Shown in pieces: positions 1 through 9,764 of a DNA stretch of 64,000 nucleotides. Origin of the DNA: Bacillota bacterium (GTDB lineage Bacteria; Bacillota; Sulfobacillia; JAJZYS01; JAJYTV01); the NCBI GenBank assembly GCA_021793215.1, contig JAJYTE010000007.1:27435-91434 (forward strand), written 5' to 3'. Every line of letters begins with the position of its first letter. The stretch's first letter is position 1. The translations under genes were made by a program, and so were the position numbers. Under the pieces are notes generated by a model. It made no database searches and was not told the DNA's origin. It saw only the letters and a program-made list of their open reading frames with translations.

Positions 1-636
1 CCATGCGACTTCAATGGCATGCCGGATCGCTCGTTCGACCCGACTCGGGGTCGTCTTGTACTTGCGCGCGACGGACGGGTAGAGTTCCTTGGTCACGAGC
101 GAGAGGAGACCGACATCGTCGATGACCATCAGGATGGCCTCCCGCAGGTAGAGGTAACCCTTGATGTGCGCCGGGATGCCGACCTCGTGGATGATCTGCG
201 TGACTTCCACGTCGAGGCTGCGCACCGCGCCAGACGAGCCCGCCACCACTGTTACCGACGGCCCGTTCACCAGTTGCCGTACGCGCTGCGCCAGAACGTC
301 GAGGCTGAAGGGCTTCAGGATGAAGTAGTCCGCACCGAGCGAATGCATCCGCTGCGTCAAAGACTCCTGGCCGAAGGCCGTGAGCGCGATCACCTTGGGC
401 CTCGTCTCACGCTGTTCACGGGCGAGCCGCTCCAGCACTCCGATGCCATCGAGGTGTGGCATGATCACATCAAGGATCAACACGTCCGGATGCTGCTGGC
501 TGACGAGTTCGAGCACCTCCACGCCATTCTCGGCGACCCCGACCAACTCCAGGTCGGCTTGGTGCGACATGAACTCGGAAACCACCTGGCAAAACTCCTT
601 GTTGTCGTCCGCGAGCATGACACGGACACTTGCCAA
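1..636 (-). CDS. spo0A: Sporulation master response regulator Spo0A (C-terminus cut by window edge)
   Basis: Phosphorelay-activated transcription factor that commits cells to sporulation. The receiver domain spans residues 1-120, with acidic pair D10/D11, phospho-acceptor D56 (LILDVIMP), T86 and K108 (FILKPF). The C-terminal Spo0A DNA-binding domain follows, and [15 protein letters not shown] is the near-invariant recognition region. 212 residues are visible; only the last few should be missing. The start is TTG, because GGAGGGG lies 5-6 nt upstream and the receiver domain begins at once; no ATG fits. It is the last gene of the nadK-argR-recN-spoIVB-spo0A run, the usual Firmicute order. Identity is certain from both domains. 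Confidence 0.97.
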   Translation of the reverse strand, partial: MASVRVMLADDNKEFCQVVSEFMSHQADLELVGVAENGVEVLELVSQQHPDVLILDVIMPHLDGIGVLERLAREQRETRPKVIALTAFGQESLTQRMHSLGADYFILKPFSLDVLAQRVRQLVNGPSVTVVAGSSGAVRSLDVEVTQIIHEVGIPAHIKGYLYLREAILMVIDDVGLLSLVTKELYPSVARKYKTTPSRVERAIRHAIEVAW

Positions 637-785
637 AATGTCCCCTCCTGTCCAGAACCATGGGCATAGGGTTCGACGCCTTCTATTGCCTCCCTTCTGA
701 AATTTTCCCAAATCGTCCGCCACCGTTCGCGCTCCAGGACCCAAGAACTGTGTTGTCTCGAGGTCCCGGAGCGCAGCTTGCCCAC

Positions 786-2075
786 TCAGGCGACTGAAGC
801 GGAGTCGCTTGCCTGCGTCAGGTGTCGAACGCCTGCACCAGGGGAGCGAGAGACGAGGTCCTGGTGCATCCAGTCCGCGAAGGTTCCGTAGCCGCGGGTC
901 GGGTCATGGATGAACACGTGGGTAACCGCACCGGCGATGCGCCCGTCCTGCACGATGGGCGAACCGGACATGCCCTGCACGATGCCGCCGCACTCGCGCA
1001 AGAGCCTGCGGTCCGTGACGTGGATCACGAGGCTCTTCGACCCTGCGCGCCGCTCGGTCGTCACACGCTCGATCTGCACCGAGAACGCGCGCACCCGCCC
1101 GTCGCGCAGGACCGTGTAGAACGTGGCACCGCCTGGGTGCACCTGACTCGCGGAGGCGAGCGGCATGCGACGGCCCGGGAGCCGACCCGCTGGCAGTACG
1201 CCCCCTACCCCGACGTCGCCGTTGCGCTCGATCCTGCCAATCACCTGCGCGCTCACGACGCCGATCTTCTGCCCCGGCTTGCCGCGCCGCGCCCGCTGGA
1301 CGCCGACGATGGCCGCGGGCAGGATGACCCCCGAGGATGGCGCAACGCCAGACCTCGACAGCGCGACGCGGTGTCCGAGCGCCGCGAAGCGCCCGCGATC
1401 GTCGGAGAACGTCAAGGTGCCCACGCCAGCCATGTGGTTTCGCACGAAGATGCCGAGACGGTAGCGGCCGAGCTCCCGGTCGAACGTGGGCCGAACCGAG
1501 ACGCCGAGCGGGCGCCCGTCGCGTGCGACGTTGAGCCGCACCGATCGGTGGCCGCGTCCGGCGCGATCGACGAGGTCCGCGACCTGCTCGTCTCCCGTGA
1601 CCTCATTACCGTCAACGCTGAGCAGCTGGTCTCCGACGCGCAGTCCAGCGCCCTGACCGGGAGTATGGGTCTCTCCCTCGGTTGTCTGGATGCGGTCGAA
1701 CCCGACGATCGTCGTCCCTTTTCCGCGCACGACGACCCCGATCGCCTGACCGCCCAAGCTGACGACGTGCCGCGGGGCCACTCGCACGTCCACGCGCTTC
1801 ATTGGTACACCGCCAAGCAGCAGGGCGAGCTGGCCATCGCTCCGCGCCGTGACCTCCACGGCCTTCGGCCCAACGGTCTCTCGTACGCCTCCGCGCGCGC
1901 TCCAGACGAGTCCTGGCACGCCCCGTAGCGCCATGACGTCGCCCGCAGGCAGCGTCAAACGCGACGGCACTCCGGCGAACGCACGGTACTCCGGCGAAAG
2001 GAACCCAGCGCATAGCAGTGTTACGGCAAGAAAACTCGCGATTTTTCGCGCATCCACTCTGTGGCCGCCTCCCAT
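786..2075 (-). CDS. spoIVB: SpoIVB serine peptidase (forespore signalling protease)
   Basis: Secreted from the forespore into the intermembrane space, where in Bacillus it cleaves SpoIVFA to trigger pro-sigma-K processing. An N-terminal hydrophobic anchor spans about residues 10-35. A PDZ domain follows at about 105-195. The SpoIVB peptidase domain has H235 (ALGHRV), D355 (HVTDRR) and S370 (QGMSGSPI), with the same spacing as the Bacillus triad. The length of 429 aa is normal. A GTG six codons in (position 2057) has a better-spaced GGGAGG and may be the true start. It lies between recN and spo0A, as is conserved in spore formers. Confidence 0.96.
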   Translation of the reverse strand: MGGGHRVDARKIASFLAVTLLCAGFLSPEYRAFAGVPSRLTLPAGDVMALRGVPGLVWSARGGVRETVGPKAVEVTARSDGQLALLLGGVPMKRVDVRVAPRHVVSLGGQAIGVVVRGKGTTIVGFDRIQTTEGETHTPGQGAGLRVGDQLLSVDGNEVTGDEQVADLVDRAGRGHRSVRLNVARDGRPLGVSVRPTFDRELGRYRLGIFVRNHMAGVGTLTFSDDRGRFAALGHRVALSRSGVAPSSGVILPAAIVGVQRARRGKPGQKIGVVSAQVIGRIERNGDVGVGGVLPAGRLPGRRMPLASASQVHPGGATFYTVLRDGRVRAFSVQIERVTTERRAGSKSLVIHVTDRRLLRECGGIVQGMSGSPIVQDGRIAGAVTHVFIHDPTRGYGTFADWMHQDLVSRSPGAGVRHLTQASDSASVA

Positions 2076-2138
2076 CGTCCGCCTTCACCCATTAGAGTGC
2101 GACATGGTACGTGGCGTGATGCTGGCAAGACGACAGAA

Positions 2139-2158
2139 CGCGCACCGAAAGGTGCGCG
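2139..2158 (-). other. Hairpin between recN and spoIVB
   Basis: A perfect 8-bp stem (CGCGCACC with its complement) closes a four-base loop in the recN-spoIVB gap. Only a weak, interrupted T-rich stretch follows in the minus direction. It could be a partial terminator or mRNA-processing structure that lowers spoIVB/spo0A readthrough. It could also be incidental in GC-rich DNA. Confidence 0.35.
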
Positions 2159-2226
2159 CCGATCTGACCTTCATGCAGGAATCTTTCGCAAGCGCAGGGC
2201 GGTTCGTTCCCCGCGTTCCCGAAGTT

Positions 2227-3816
2227 CTACGCCTCTTCCAAAAGCTGCGCAGCATGTCTGCGCGCGAGATCTCCGCCTTCTCCCGACAGCATGCGTGCGA
2301 TCTCCTGCACGCGCTCCTCTCCGTCGAGGACGTGGGCACGTACGATCGTCCTCCCATCCTCGAGCTCCTTGCGCAGGCCGATGTGCCGATGCGCCTTCGC
2401 GGCGACCACCGCATGATGGCTGACAGCGATCACCTGGCGATGCTCCGCGACGGCCCGCAGGTGGTCGGCCAAGCTGCGCGCCGCGCGACCGCCGAGGCCC
2501 TGGTCCACCTCGTCGCAGACGAGCGTTGCGCGCTCGTCGCGCGCGAGCACGGAGCCGAGCGCCAGCAGGACGCGACTCGCCTCGCCGCCCGACGCGATCT
2601 GCGCGAGCGGACGCGCGGCCTCGCCGGGATTCGGTGAGAAATCAAACCGCACGGCATCGTCCGAGACCCCCTCGCGAACGGACACGCGCAAGGCAGCGTC
2701 CTGCAGCGAAAGGCGTACGAGCTCCGGCGCGACAGCTTCCTCCAGCGCCTTCGCGCCAAGCAGCCGCTGTTCATATAATGCGCGAACGCGCTGCGCGAGT
2801 TGCACCTCGCATCCCTCGATCTCGGCGCCGATTCGCGCCGCCTCCTCCTCCCACGACTGCAGCCGCGCGAGTTCGGCGGCTGCCTGCTCCGAGAAGGCGA
2901 GCACCTCCTCCTCGGAGTCGCCGTACTTTCGCCGCAGCGCCACGAGTTGCGCCCTGCGCTCCTCTGCGCTCCGCAGCGCGCCGGGATTGAACTCCAGTTC
3001 CTCGGAGAGGCTCGCGGCGGACGTCGCCGCTTCCGAAAGCAGTGTGGCGCCCTCCTCCAGCACTGCGACGACGCGTGCGATCTCGTCGTGGAGTCTTGTG
3101 AGCGGCCGCAGCCGCGAGATCGCCAGGGCTAGAAGTTCCTCCGACGCACCATCGCCGCGCAGGAGGGCGTGCGCCTCCGAAAGGGCGCCGAGGATGTCCT
3201 CCTGCCTGCCGAGAAGATCGATCTGCCGCTCGATCGCGTCGAACTCGCCAGGCGTTACCCCGGCGGCCGAGATCTCCTCGACCTGGTGGCGCAAAAGTTC
3301 CGCCTGGCGCTCGCGCTGTCTGGGATCGCCGCCAAGCTCCGCGTGCTGTGCGCGCAGCTCAGCAATGCGTCTTCCTAGCTCCGTCACCTCGTCCTGCAGC
3401 GCCTGCGCGCCGCAGAAGCGGTCGAGGAGCTGCCGTTGGCGGTGCGGGCGCAGGAGCGTGGCCGCCTCGCCCTGCGCGAGGAGTTCCACGAGTCCGTCGG
3501 CCAGTGCCCGGATCTCGGCGAGCGAAGCCACCCTCCCGTCGATCCGCGAGAGGCTGCGCCCGCTCTCCGTCACCTCGCGTTCCAGCACCGTCTCCTCGCC
3601 CTCCGACGGCCAGAACACGGCGACCACGCGCGCACTCTCGGCACCCTGCCGCACGATCTGTCGGCTGGCGCGGGCGCCGAGTGCGAGATCCAGGCCGTCG
3701 AGCAGGATGGACTTGCCTGCACCTGTCTCACCGGTGATCACGGTGAGCCCCTCGGAGAACTCGAGTTCGATCTCGTCGACGATCGCCAGTTCGCGCAGCT
3801 GCAGCAGGCGCAGCAT
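2227..3816 (-). CDS. recN: DNA repair protein RecN
   Basis: SMC-like ATPase that acts at DNA double-strand breaks with RecA. The N-terminal head carries the Walker A motif GETGAGKS (residues 29-36). A coiled-coil-rich centre runs from about 150 to 360. The C-terminal head has the ABC signature IASGGEASR and Walker B LVCDEVDQGLGG. At 529 aa it is slightly shorter than the usual 550-570, with no domain missing. The ATG overlaps the argR TGA by one base, so translation is probably coupled. Confidence 0.96.
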   Translation of the reverse strand: MLRLLQLRELAIVDEIELEFSEGLTVITGETGAGKSILLDGLDLALGARASRQIVRQGAESARVVAVFWPSEGEETVLEREVTESGRSLSRIDGRVASLAEIRALADGLVELLAQGEAATLLRPHRQRQLLDRFCGAQALQDEVTELGRRIAELRAQHAELGGDPRQRERQAELLRHQVEEISAAGVTPGEFDAIERQIDLLGRQEDILGALSEAHALLRGDGASEELLALAISRLRPLTRLHDEIARVVAVLEEGATLLSEAATSAASLSEELEFNPGALRSAEERRAQLVALRRKYGDSEEEVLAFSEQAAAELARLQSWEEEAARIGAEIEGCEVQLAQRVRALYEQRLLGAKALEEAVAPELVRLSLQDAALRVSVREGVSDDAVRFDFSPNPGEAARPLAQIASGGEASRVLLALGSVLARDERATLVCDEVDQGLGGRAARSLADHLRAVAEHRQVIAVSHHAVVAAKAHRHIGLRKELEDGRTIVRAHVLDGEERVQEIARMLSGEGGDLARRHAAQLLEEA

Positions 3817-4304
3817 CAGAGCATCAGGCGGCGCAGGTGCTCAGTGACCGTTGCCGCTTCCTCCATCGGCCGCACGACGAGGAACACGGTGCGCTCGCCG
3901 GCCATCGTCCCGATGACGTTCGGCAGGCGCAGCGAATCGATCGCTTCGCAAACCGCGTCGGCCGTCGCAGGCAGCGTGTTCACGACGACCATGTTGCCGC
4001 TGAAGTCGACCGTGAGCACCGAGTCGCGGCAGATCCGCATCAGCTTCTCATCCGCCGACGGCGGCCGCACATCGCTGGCGTAGTGCTGGCGGCCGTCCGG
4101 CCCCGTGCGCTTCAGCAGGCCGAGCTCCTTGATGTCCCGCGACACGGTCGCCTGGGTGACCGCGAGGCCCCCCGCGCGCAACCGCTCGGCGAGCTCCTCC
4201 TGGGTGGCGATCACCTCATCGCGCACGAGTTCGAGGATGCGCAGCTGCCTGCGCGCCTTCTCGCGGGAAACCGGACGCTCCGCGGCCGCCCTACTCGCCG
4301 GCAT
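3816..4304 (-). CDS. argR: Arginine repressor ArgR/AhrC
   Basis: Hexameric arginine-dependent regulator of arginine metabolism. An N-terminal winged helix (about residues 10-75, with TQATVSRDIKELGL as the recognition region) is followed by the C-terminal arginine-binding oligomerisation domain, containing GTMAGERTVFLVV. The ATG chosen lies 7 nt after GGAGGAAGG and sits inside the 3' end of nadK (14-bp overlap). An upstream in-frame ATG would add 13 residues unlike the family. The 162-aa product is slightly above the normal 150. No arginine genes are adjacent, as usual for this locus. Confidence 0.95.
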   Translation of the reverse strand: MPASRAAAERPVSREKARRQLRILELVRDEVIATQEELAERLRAGGLAVTQATVSRDIKELGLLKRTGPDGRQHYASDVRPPSADEKLMRICRDSVLTVDFSGNMVVVNTLPATADAVCEAIDSLRLPNVIGTMAGERTVFLVVRPMEEAATVTEHLRRLML

Positions 4305-5166
4305 GCGCGCCTTCCTCCTCCTGCAGCTTGCGCCGAAGCACATCGTAGAAGTTCCAGCCCGGTCGACGCCAGAGCACCGTCTGCTCGGTGGCGAGCCGCG
4401 TCACGACCACGTCGCCAGGCGACAGCTGGCTGCCGTGCTGCCCGTCGACCGTGACGAACGCATCGGTGGTCGGGCCCAGCACGCGGATGCGCACCTCCTC
4501 CGCAGGGTCGACCGCGACCGTGCGCGCGTAGAAGGAGTGCGGGCAGATCGGCGTGATCGAAAGAGCCCGCACATCCGGCGACAAAACGGGCCCGCCCGCC
4601 GACAACGCGTACGCCGTTGAGCCCGTCGGCGTCGACAGGACGATCCCATCGGCCGGCCAGATGAACGCAGGACGTCCGCGCAGTCCGACCTCGACGCGGA
4701 TCAATCGGGAGAACGGGCCCTTCGAGACGACCACGTCGTTCAGCGCCAGGAAGTCCTGCACCACGACGCCGTCGCGAACGATCTCCGCCCGCAGCATGTT
4801 TCGCTGGTCCAGGACCCGGCTGCCCGTCAGGAGACCCGGCAGGTCCTCGTCCATCTCCTCCGGCTCCAGCTCCGTAAGGAAGCCGAGGTGCCCAAGGTTG
4901 ATGCCGATGATCGCGACGTTGAGCGGTGCGAGCCGCTTCGCTGCCTGCAGCAGCGTTCCGTCACCGCCGAAGACGATCGACACCTCGACCCGGCCGGCCC
5001 AGCCCTCGAGCGGCTGCGGGCGGACGTCCAGCCCGAGCAGCGCCGCCGCGTCGGGCTCAAGCCACGCTGTGCGGCCGAGGCGCTGCAGAAGGCGCACGAC
5101 TTCCGCCGCGCGGCGCAGCGCGTCCGGCTTCTCAAGGTTGGGCAGCAGACCGATCGGTGCAGCCAC
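4291..5166 (-). CDS. nadK: NAD kinase
   Basis: Phosphorylates NAD to NADP. The diagnostic GGDGT motif is at about residues 67-71. The NAD-kinase C-terminal domain carries WPADGIVLSTPTGSTAY and the DGQ region. The GTG at 5166 is preferred because AGGAGGG lies 6 nt upstream; the GTG two codons earlier begins inside that ribosome binding site. The 291-aa length is typical. It overlaps argR by 14 bp and starts the last segment of the operon toward spo0A. Confidence 0.95.
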   Translation of the reverse strand: MAAPIGLLPNLEKPDALRRAAEVVRLLQRLGRTAWLEPDAAALLGLDVRPQPLEGWAGRVEVSIVFGGDGTLLQAAKRLAPLNVAIIGINLGHLGFLTELEPEEMDEDLPGLLTGSRVLDQRNMLRAEIVRDGVVVQDFLALNDVVVSKGPFSRLIRVEVGLRGRPAFIWPADGIVLSTPTGSTAYALSAGGPVLSPDVRALSITPICPHSFYARTVAVDPAEEVRIRVLGPTTDAFVTVDGQHGSQLSPGDVVVTRLATEQTVLWRRPGWNFYDVLRRKLQEEEGAHAGE

Positions 5167-5303
5167 GTGCACCCTCCTACCGCATCATTCCGTTGACAGT
5201 AGGGAACTTCGCCGCACCCGCGCCCGCTCCTGCGGCGATCCGGCTCCCCCGCGGCCATGGGATCCCCGCCTGAAGTGTGCCCTGGCCGGGTGCGGGCCGG
5301 ACG

Positions 5304-6521
5304 CTAGATCCCGAGGAGGCGACGTGCGACCTTCGAGGCGCGCTCTACCCCGTCACTGGGCGCGAACACGCCGACCTGCCACAGGTCGCGGTAGCGGTCG
5401 CGCAGAAGCTCCGTCTCGGCATCGCCGCCGGGTGGGGCGTCAAGAGGGAAGATGCCCTCCGGAAGTCTCGTCGGCACCCGCATCTCGCGGAACTCGGGGG
5501 CCGACGGGCAGGCGATCGTGACGTCGCGCGGCGAAAGCCCCGCACCGCGAGCGATCTCCGCCTCCGCCTCTCGCCGAGCAGCAGGCGGCGCGAGCCTCTC
5601 GTACAGATCGGAAAGGTGCTGCTCGCCGATCTCCCGGCGCCCCGCGACAAGGGCACGGCGGTAGAGTTGACGGTTCGCGATGGCCCGCGCGAGGTGCGCC
5701 GCATCCTCTCCGAAGCGGCCCGACCCGAGATGTGAGAGCAGCACGTCGTCGGTGAGCGCGTAGAGTTCATGCGGCGCGAGTCCCTCGAGCGCGGCGAGTT
5801 CCACCGCCTTCGCGAGCATCGCTCCCGCCGCGATCTTCGTGTGGTGGAGGTAGACGCGCTCGGTGAGGATGTACCGCATGCGGAAGAGCTGCAGCACCTC
5901 GCTGCGCGCGTCGAGCCGCAGCCGGCCGTGTCGCTCGAGCTGCACCCCGAGACGCCCGTCGAGCAGCGAGAGCGACTGCAGCACGCGCTCGTCGTACGCC
6001 TGCCGCACCCCGGTAAAGTAGGCGTCGCGGCGCAGGTAATCGAGAAGGTCCGCGTCCACGGAACCTGCAACGATGTCCCTCGCCCAGCTGGGCACGTCGG
6101 GCGCATCGGTCAGGAGGGCGCGGACCGAGTCGCCGAAGGGAAGGCGCCCGAGCGCCTCCCCCAGCGCGCCGGAGAGCGCCCGCGCCATGCGCTGCGGCGT
6201 GTCGTGACGAGGCAGGAGCGGCCGCTCATCCTCGAAGGTGTGACCGAACGGCGCGTGGGCAATGTCGTGCAGCAGGGCAGCGACCTGGACGGTTTCGGCC
6301 CACTCGTCGTCCGAACGCCCGACGGCGGAAAGCATCAGCCGCGCGGCGTGCGCCGCTCCCAGTGAATGCTCGAAGCGGCTATGCTGCGCGCCAGGGTACA
6401 CGAGGTACGCGAGCCCGAGCTGGCGCACGCGGCGCAGACGCTGCATCTCGGGCGTATCGAGCAGCGCGGCGCACGTGTCCGGCAGCGCGATGTCGCCCCA
6501 GACGGGATCGCGGATCAGCAT
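5304..6521 (-). CDS. HD-domain phosphohydrolase, YwfO-like
   Basis: Predicted metal-dependent phosphohydrolase of the dGTPase-like HD family; relatives include Bacillus YwfO, a dNTP triphosphohydrolase. The metal-binding pattern is visible as H52 (SRFEHSLG), H85-D86 (LLHDIAHAPFGH) and an Asp in SVDADLLDYL. The length is 405 aa. The ATG chosen overlaps the tlyA TGA by one base and has GGAGG 10 nt upstream; a GTG three codons earlier sits too close to that site. The true substrate is not known from sequence. Being inside the dxs-spo0A run is less usual and suggests a lineage-specific insertion. Confidence 0.85.
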   Translation of the reverse strand: MLIRDPVWGDIALPDTCAALLDTPEMQRLRRVRQLGLAYLVYPGAQHSRFEHSLGAAHAARLMLSAVGRSDDEWAETVQVAALLHDIAHAPFGHTFEDERPLLPRHDTPQRMARALSGALGEALGRLPFGDSVRALLTDAPDVPSWARDIVAGSVDADLLDYLRRDAYFTGVRQAYDERVLQSLSLLDGRLGVQLERHGRLRLDARSEVLQLFRMRYILTERVYLHHTKIAAGAMLAKAVELAALEGLAPHELYALTDDVLLSHLGSGRFGEDAAHLARAIANRQLYRRALVAGRREIGEQHLSDLYERLAPPAARREAEAEIARGAGLSPRDVTIACPSAPEFREMRVPTRLPEGIFPLDAPPGGDAETELLRDRYRDLWQVGVFAPSDGVERASKVARRLLGI

Positions 6522-7303
6522 CAGCGCCACGCCTCCTGGACCGCCGCATCGACGTCAATCTCCACCTCGGCACCCGGGCCGAAGTGCATCAGGAACTCGC
6601 GGTTGCCCGAGGGACCGAGAATCGGGGAGGGACAGACTCCCCGGGCAGCGAGCCCGATGTCCGCGGAGAGCGTCGCGATGTCTGACAGAACACGCCGGTG
6701 CACTTCCGGATCCCGGACGACTCCACCCTTCGACACGAATGCCCGGCCCGCTTCGAACTGCGGCTTGACGAGCGCGATCACGTCCGCGCTCTCCGCGCGC
6801 AGGGCGCGCACCGCAGGCATCACGTGGTGCAGGGAGATGAAGGAGAGGTCCAAGGTGAAGAGCGATACCGGCTCCGGCAGGTCCCCTTCGCGCAGGTAGC
6901 GGAGGTTGGTGCGCTCGAGCACCACGACGCGCGCGTCCTCGCGCAATGACAGCGCGAGCTGGCCGTAGCCTACGTCGACGGCGTAAACGCGCTCCGCGCC
7001 CTCGCGCAGGAGGACGTCCGTGAAGCCTCCGGTGGAGGCACCCGCGTCGAGCGCCACCCGCCCCGGGACCGCGACTTTGAAGCGACGCAGTGCCTCGATC
7101 AGTTTCAGGGCACCGCGGGACGCGTAGGGGAATGGCGCCTTCAGCGCAATCTCTGCGGTCTCCGCCACCGCCATGCCCGCCTTCGGCGCAGGCTGCCCGT
7201 CCACGAGCACCTGTCCTGCGAGGATCATCGCCTGGGCGCGGCTGCGCGTCTCGCACAGCCCCCGCGCGACGAGGGCCTCGTCAAGACGCGTCTTGGTTGA
7301 CAT
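6521..7303 (-). CDS. tlyA: TlyA family rRNA 2'-O-methyltransferase
   Basis: SAM-dependent methyltransferase that modifies ribose 2'-OH groups of 16S/23S rRNA in characterised homologues. An N-terminal S4 RNA-binding domain (about residues 5-65) is followed by an FtsJ/RrmJ-like fold with SAM motif DAGASTGGFTDVLL (about residues 84-97). The 260-aa length is normal. Its first 23 bp overlap the dxs 3' end. The dxs-tlyA-argR-recN order is standard in Firmicutes, here with nadK and the HD gene inserted. Confidence 0.94.
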   Translation of the reverse strand: MSTKTRLDEALVARGLCETRSRAQAMILAGQVLVDGQPAPKAGMAVAETAEIALKAPFPYASRGALKLIEALRRFKVAVPGRVALDAGASTGGFTDVLLREGAERVYAVDVGYGQLALSLREDARVVVLERTNLRYLREGDLPEPVSLFTLDLSFISLHHVMPAVRALRAESADVIALVKPQFEAGRAFVSKGGVVRDPEVHRRVLSDIATLSADIGLAARGVCPSPILGPSGNREFLMHFGPGAEVEIDVDAAVQEAWR

Positions 7304-9152
7304 CGAGGCGCTGCTGCACGCGCTTTGCGATCTGCTGCGGCGTCAGTCCGCACTCCTCGAGCTGCTCCTGGCGGGAGGCGTGCTCGATGTAGCGGTCCGG
7401 CACGGCGAAGCGCTCGAAGCGCCCGCGGAAGCCATCCGAAACCAGTTCGGAGAGCACCGCGTCACCGAAGCCTCCCTGCTCCGTCGCTTCCTCGAGCGTC
7501 GCGACGAACGGGTACTCCCCCGCGCGGCGCACCATCTCCACGTCCACGGGCTTGATGAACCGCGCGTCGGCGACGGCGAGAGAGATGCCCTGCGCGTTCA
7601 GGAGCTGCGCGGCGTCGAGCGCCGCCTGAACCATCGTCCCGACCGCAAGCAGGGCGCCGTGCGTGCCTTGGCGCAGCCACTCGCCCTCGCCGACGCCGAA
7701 GGGACTCGGCACGCGGTCTACCCCGGGGCAGTTGCCGCGTGGGTAGCGCACCGCAAACGGGCCGTCGTGGCGCAAGGAGAGTTCGAGCATCGCCGAAAGT
7801 TCCGCTTCGTCGCGCGGTGCGGCGATCACGTAGCCTGGGATTGCCCGGAGGTAGGCGAGGTCGTACAGACCTTGGTGGGTCGCGCCATCCTCTCCGACGA
7901 GGCCGGCACGGTCCAGGCAGAACGTGACGGGCAGCCGCTGGATGCCGATGTCATGGATCAGCTGGTCGTACGCGCGCTGCAGGAAGGTCGAGTAGATGGC
8001 GCAGAGCGGACGCAGTCCTTGCGTCGCCATACCTGCGGAGAACGCCACGGCATGCGCCTCCGCGATGCCTACGTCGAAGAAGCGGTCCGGATGGACCTGC
8101 CGGAACCGGACGAGTCCCGTACCGTCTGCCATGGCGGCCGTCACGGCGACGATGCGTGGGTCCTTCTTGCCAAGTTCCACCGCGATCGTGCCGAACGCCT
8201 CGCTCCAGCTGGTTCCCGACTTGCGGGCCGACTTGCCTTGCCCGGTCTCCACCTGGAACGGCGCCGTCGAGTGCCACTTGTTCGCGTCCTGCGCCGCGGG
8301 TTCGTAGCCGTGGCCCTTCTCCGTGACAGCGTGCACCAGCACCGGCCCGCCGATCTCTCGCGCGCGCCGCAGCACCGTGCGCAGCATGCCTACGTCGTGC
8401 CCGTCGATCGGCCCGAGGTAGCGCACGCCCAGTTCCTCGAACAGCTGCCCCGGTACGAGCAGGTGCTTGACGGAGTCCTTCATGCGCTCCGCCGCCTCGG
8501 CTGCGCCGCGTCCAACGAGAGGGATCGCCCGAAGCGCCGACTCGACGTCGTGCTTCAGGCGGGAGAAGGCTGGAGCTGCGCGCAGGCGCGTCAGGTAGGT
8601 GGAGACGGCCCCGACGTTCGGGGAGATCGACATCGAGTTGTCGTTCAGGACGATGATCAGGTCCGTACCGAGCTGGCCCGCGTTGTTCAGTCCCTCGTAG
8701 GCGAGACCCCCCGTCAGCGCACCGTCGCCGACGATCGCCGCGACGGCGAAGTCCTCCTTGCGCACGTCCCGCGCCGTCGCGACCCCGAGCGCCGCGGAGA
8801 TCGCGGTCGAGGCGTGCCCCGCTCCGAACGCGTCGTGCTCGCTCTCGGCCCGGCGCAGGTAGCCGCTTGCGCCGCCCTTTTGGCGCAGGTGCTGGAAGAT
8901 CTCGCGCCGGCCGGTCAGCAGCTTGTGGGCGTAGGCCTGGTGCCCGACGTCGAAGAGAAGCTTGTCCCTCGGCGACTGCAGTACGGCGTGCAGCGCAACG
9001 ACGATCTCCACGGCGCCTAGGCTCGGCGCCAAGTGGCCGCCGACTCGGGAGACGACGTCGATGATCTCATGGCGCAGATCCGTGCAGACCTGGCGCAGTT
9101 CTGCGTCGGTGCAGTTCGCGAGATCCTTGCCGGTTAATTCTCGGGATGCCAA
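7281..9152 (-). CDS. dxs: 1-deoxy-D-xylulose-5-phosphate synthase
   Basis: Thiamine-diphosphate enzyme that condenses pyruvate and glyceraldehyde-3-phosphate, the first step of the MEP isoprenoid pathway. Visible are FDVGHQAYAHK, the ThDP motif from GDGALTGG to NDN, the central pyrimidine-binding domain and the C-terminal transketolase fold. The length is 623 aa, as expected. The TTG start has GGGGAGG 10 nt upstream. It follows the membrane-protein gene by only 3 nt and precedes tlyA. ispA, also an isoprenoid gene, lies upstream across the ncRNA. Confidence 0.96.
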   Translation of the reverse strand: MASRELTGKDLANCTDAELRQVCTDLRHEIIDVVSRVGGHLAPSLGAVEIVVALHAVLQSPRDKLLFDVGHQAYAHKLLTGRREIFQHLRQKGGASGYLRRAESEHDAFGAGHASTAISAALGVATARDVRKEDFAVAAIVGDGALTGGLAYEGLNNAGQLGTDLIIVLNDNSMSISPNVGAVSTYLTRLRAAPAFSRLKHDVESALRAIPLVGRGAAEAAERMKDSVKHLLVPGQLFEELGVRYLGPIDGHDVGMLRTVLRRAREIGGPVLVHAVTEKGHGYEPAAQDANKWHSTAPFQVETGQGKSARKSGTSWSEAFGTIAVELGKKDPRIVAVTAAMADGTGLVRFRQVHPDRFFDVGIAEAHAVAFSAGMATQGLRPLCAIYSTFLQRAYDQLIHDIGIQRLPVTFCLDRAGLVGEDGATHQGLYDLAYLRAIPGYVIAAPRDEAELSAMLELSLRHDGPFAVRYPRGNCPGVDRVPSPFGVGEGEWLRQGTHGALLAVGTMVQAALDAAQLLNAQGISLAVADARFIKPVDVEMVRRAGEYPFVATLEEATEQGGFGDAVLSELVSDGFRGRFERFAVPDRYIEHASRQEQLEECGLTPQQIAKRVQQRLDVNQDAS

Positions 9153-9155
9153 CGC

Positions 9156-9734
9156 TCAAAGCCCTCCCCGACGCCGCTTGGGCGAGTCCTCCAGAATGTG
9201 CAGCGGCAGTACCCGCTCGACTGCCTCGAGCAGTCTTCCCGTGAGCCAGACGACCGTGTCCGCCCGCCGAACGGCGAGTCCCTTCGCTGCTGATTTTAGC
9301 CCAATCGTCAACGCGGAGACGAGTGCAATGGCGACGATCGTCGAAACGGCCTGCCAGTCCGGCGGTGCGATGCGAATCGCGAGGCTCGCGGTGAGTGCTC
9401 CGGAAAGGGTGCCCGCGATGTCTCCGACCATGTCGGAGCAGACGGTCGCAACCCTGTCCGCCTCCCGCACGAGGCGCAAACCCTTGCGCGCACCCGGGCG
9501 CCTCGTGGATGAGCGCGCGTGGAAGGGCGTCTCGTGCGCGCGGGTCGCCGCGACGCCGACGATGTCGAACGCGACACCCAGGAGAATGATCAGCAGAAGA
9601 ACTGGAAATCCTAGCAGCGCTGGCCAACTGGTGGCGGCCGAGTGCGTCGGCCACGTCACCAGGAGCGCAACGACGAACGCCACGGCCGCATAGCGCAAAG
9701 CGCGCAGGCCGAGGCGTGGTTGCTTCCTCGTCAC
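9156..9734 (-). CDS. oapA: Membrane protein, probable OLE-associated protein OapA
   Basis: A 192-aa protein with two hydrophobic segments near the N-terminus (about residues 15-28 and 40-58 in this numbering), a charged cytoplasmic stretch containing READRVA and SDMVGDIAG, and a further hydrophobic segment. The charged region resembles the CNNM/CorB (DUF21) membrane family. In genomes with OLE RNA, a gene of this kind follows the RNA and precedes dxs, and its product binds OLE at the membrane. The position here is exactly that. The GTG chosen has GGAGG 5 nt upstream; an ATG four codons earlier is possible. The name rests on synteny, topology and family resemblance. Confidence 0.8.
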   Translation of the reverse strand: MTRKQPRLGLRALRYAAVAFVVALLVTWPTHSAATSWPALLGFPVLLLIILLGVAFDIVGVAATRAHETPFHARSSTRRPGARKGLRLVREADRVATVCSDMVGDIAGTLSGALTASLAIRIAPPDWQAVSTIVAIALVSALTIGLKSAAKGLAVRRADTVVWLTGRLLEAVERVLPLHILEDSPKRRRGGL

Positions 9735-9764
9735 AAATGCCTCCATCGGAAGGCTTCGGGTGGA

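Noticed and set aside
634..648. 15-bp identity between the spo0A and MFS (46913-46927) translation starts
   Set aside because: It covers a ribosome binding site and TTG start, and one such 15-mer pair is expected in a window this size.
672..678. CGTCGAA upstream of spo0A, resembling a 0A box
   Set aside because: One mismatch to the 7-mer and no second site; such a short match is expected by chance in this composition.
822..1928. Long plus-strand ORFs opposite spoIVB and similar shadows opposite most genes
   Set aside because: They arise from high GC at third positions of the real genes and contain no recognisable domains.
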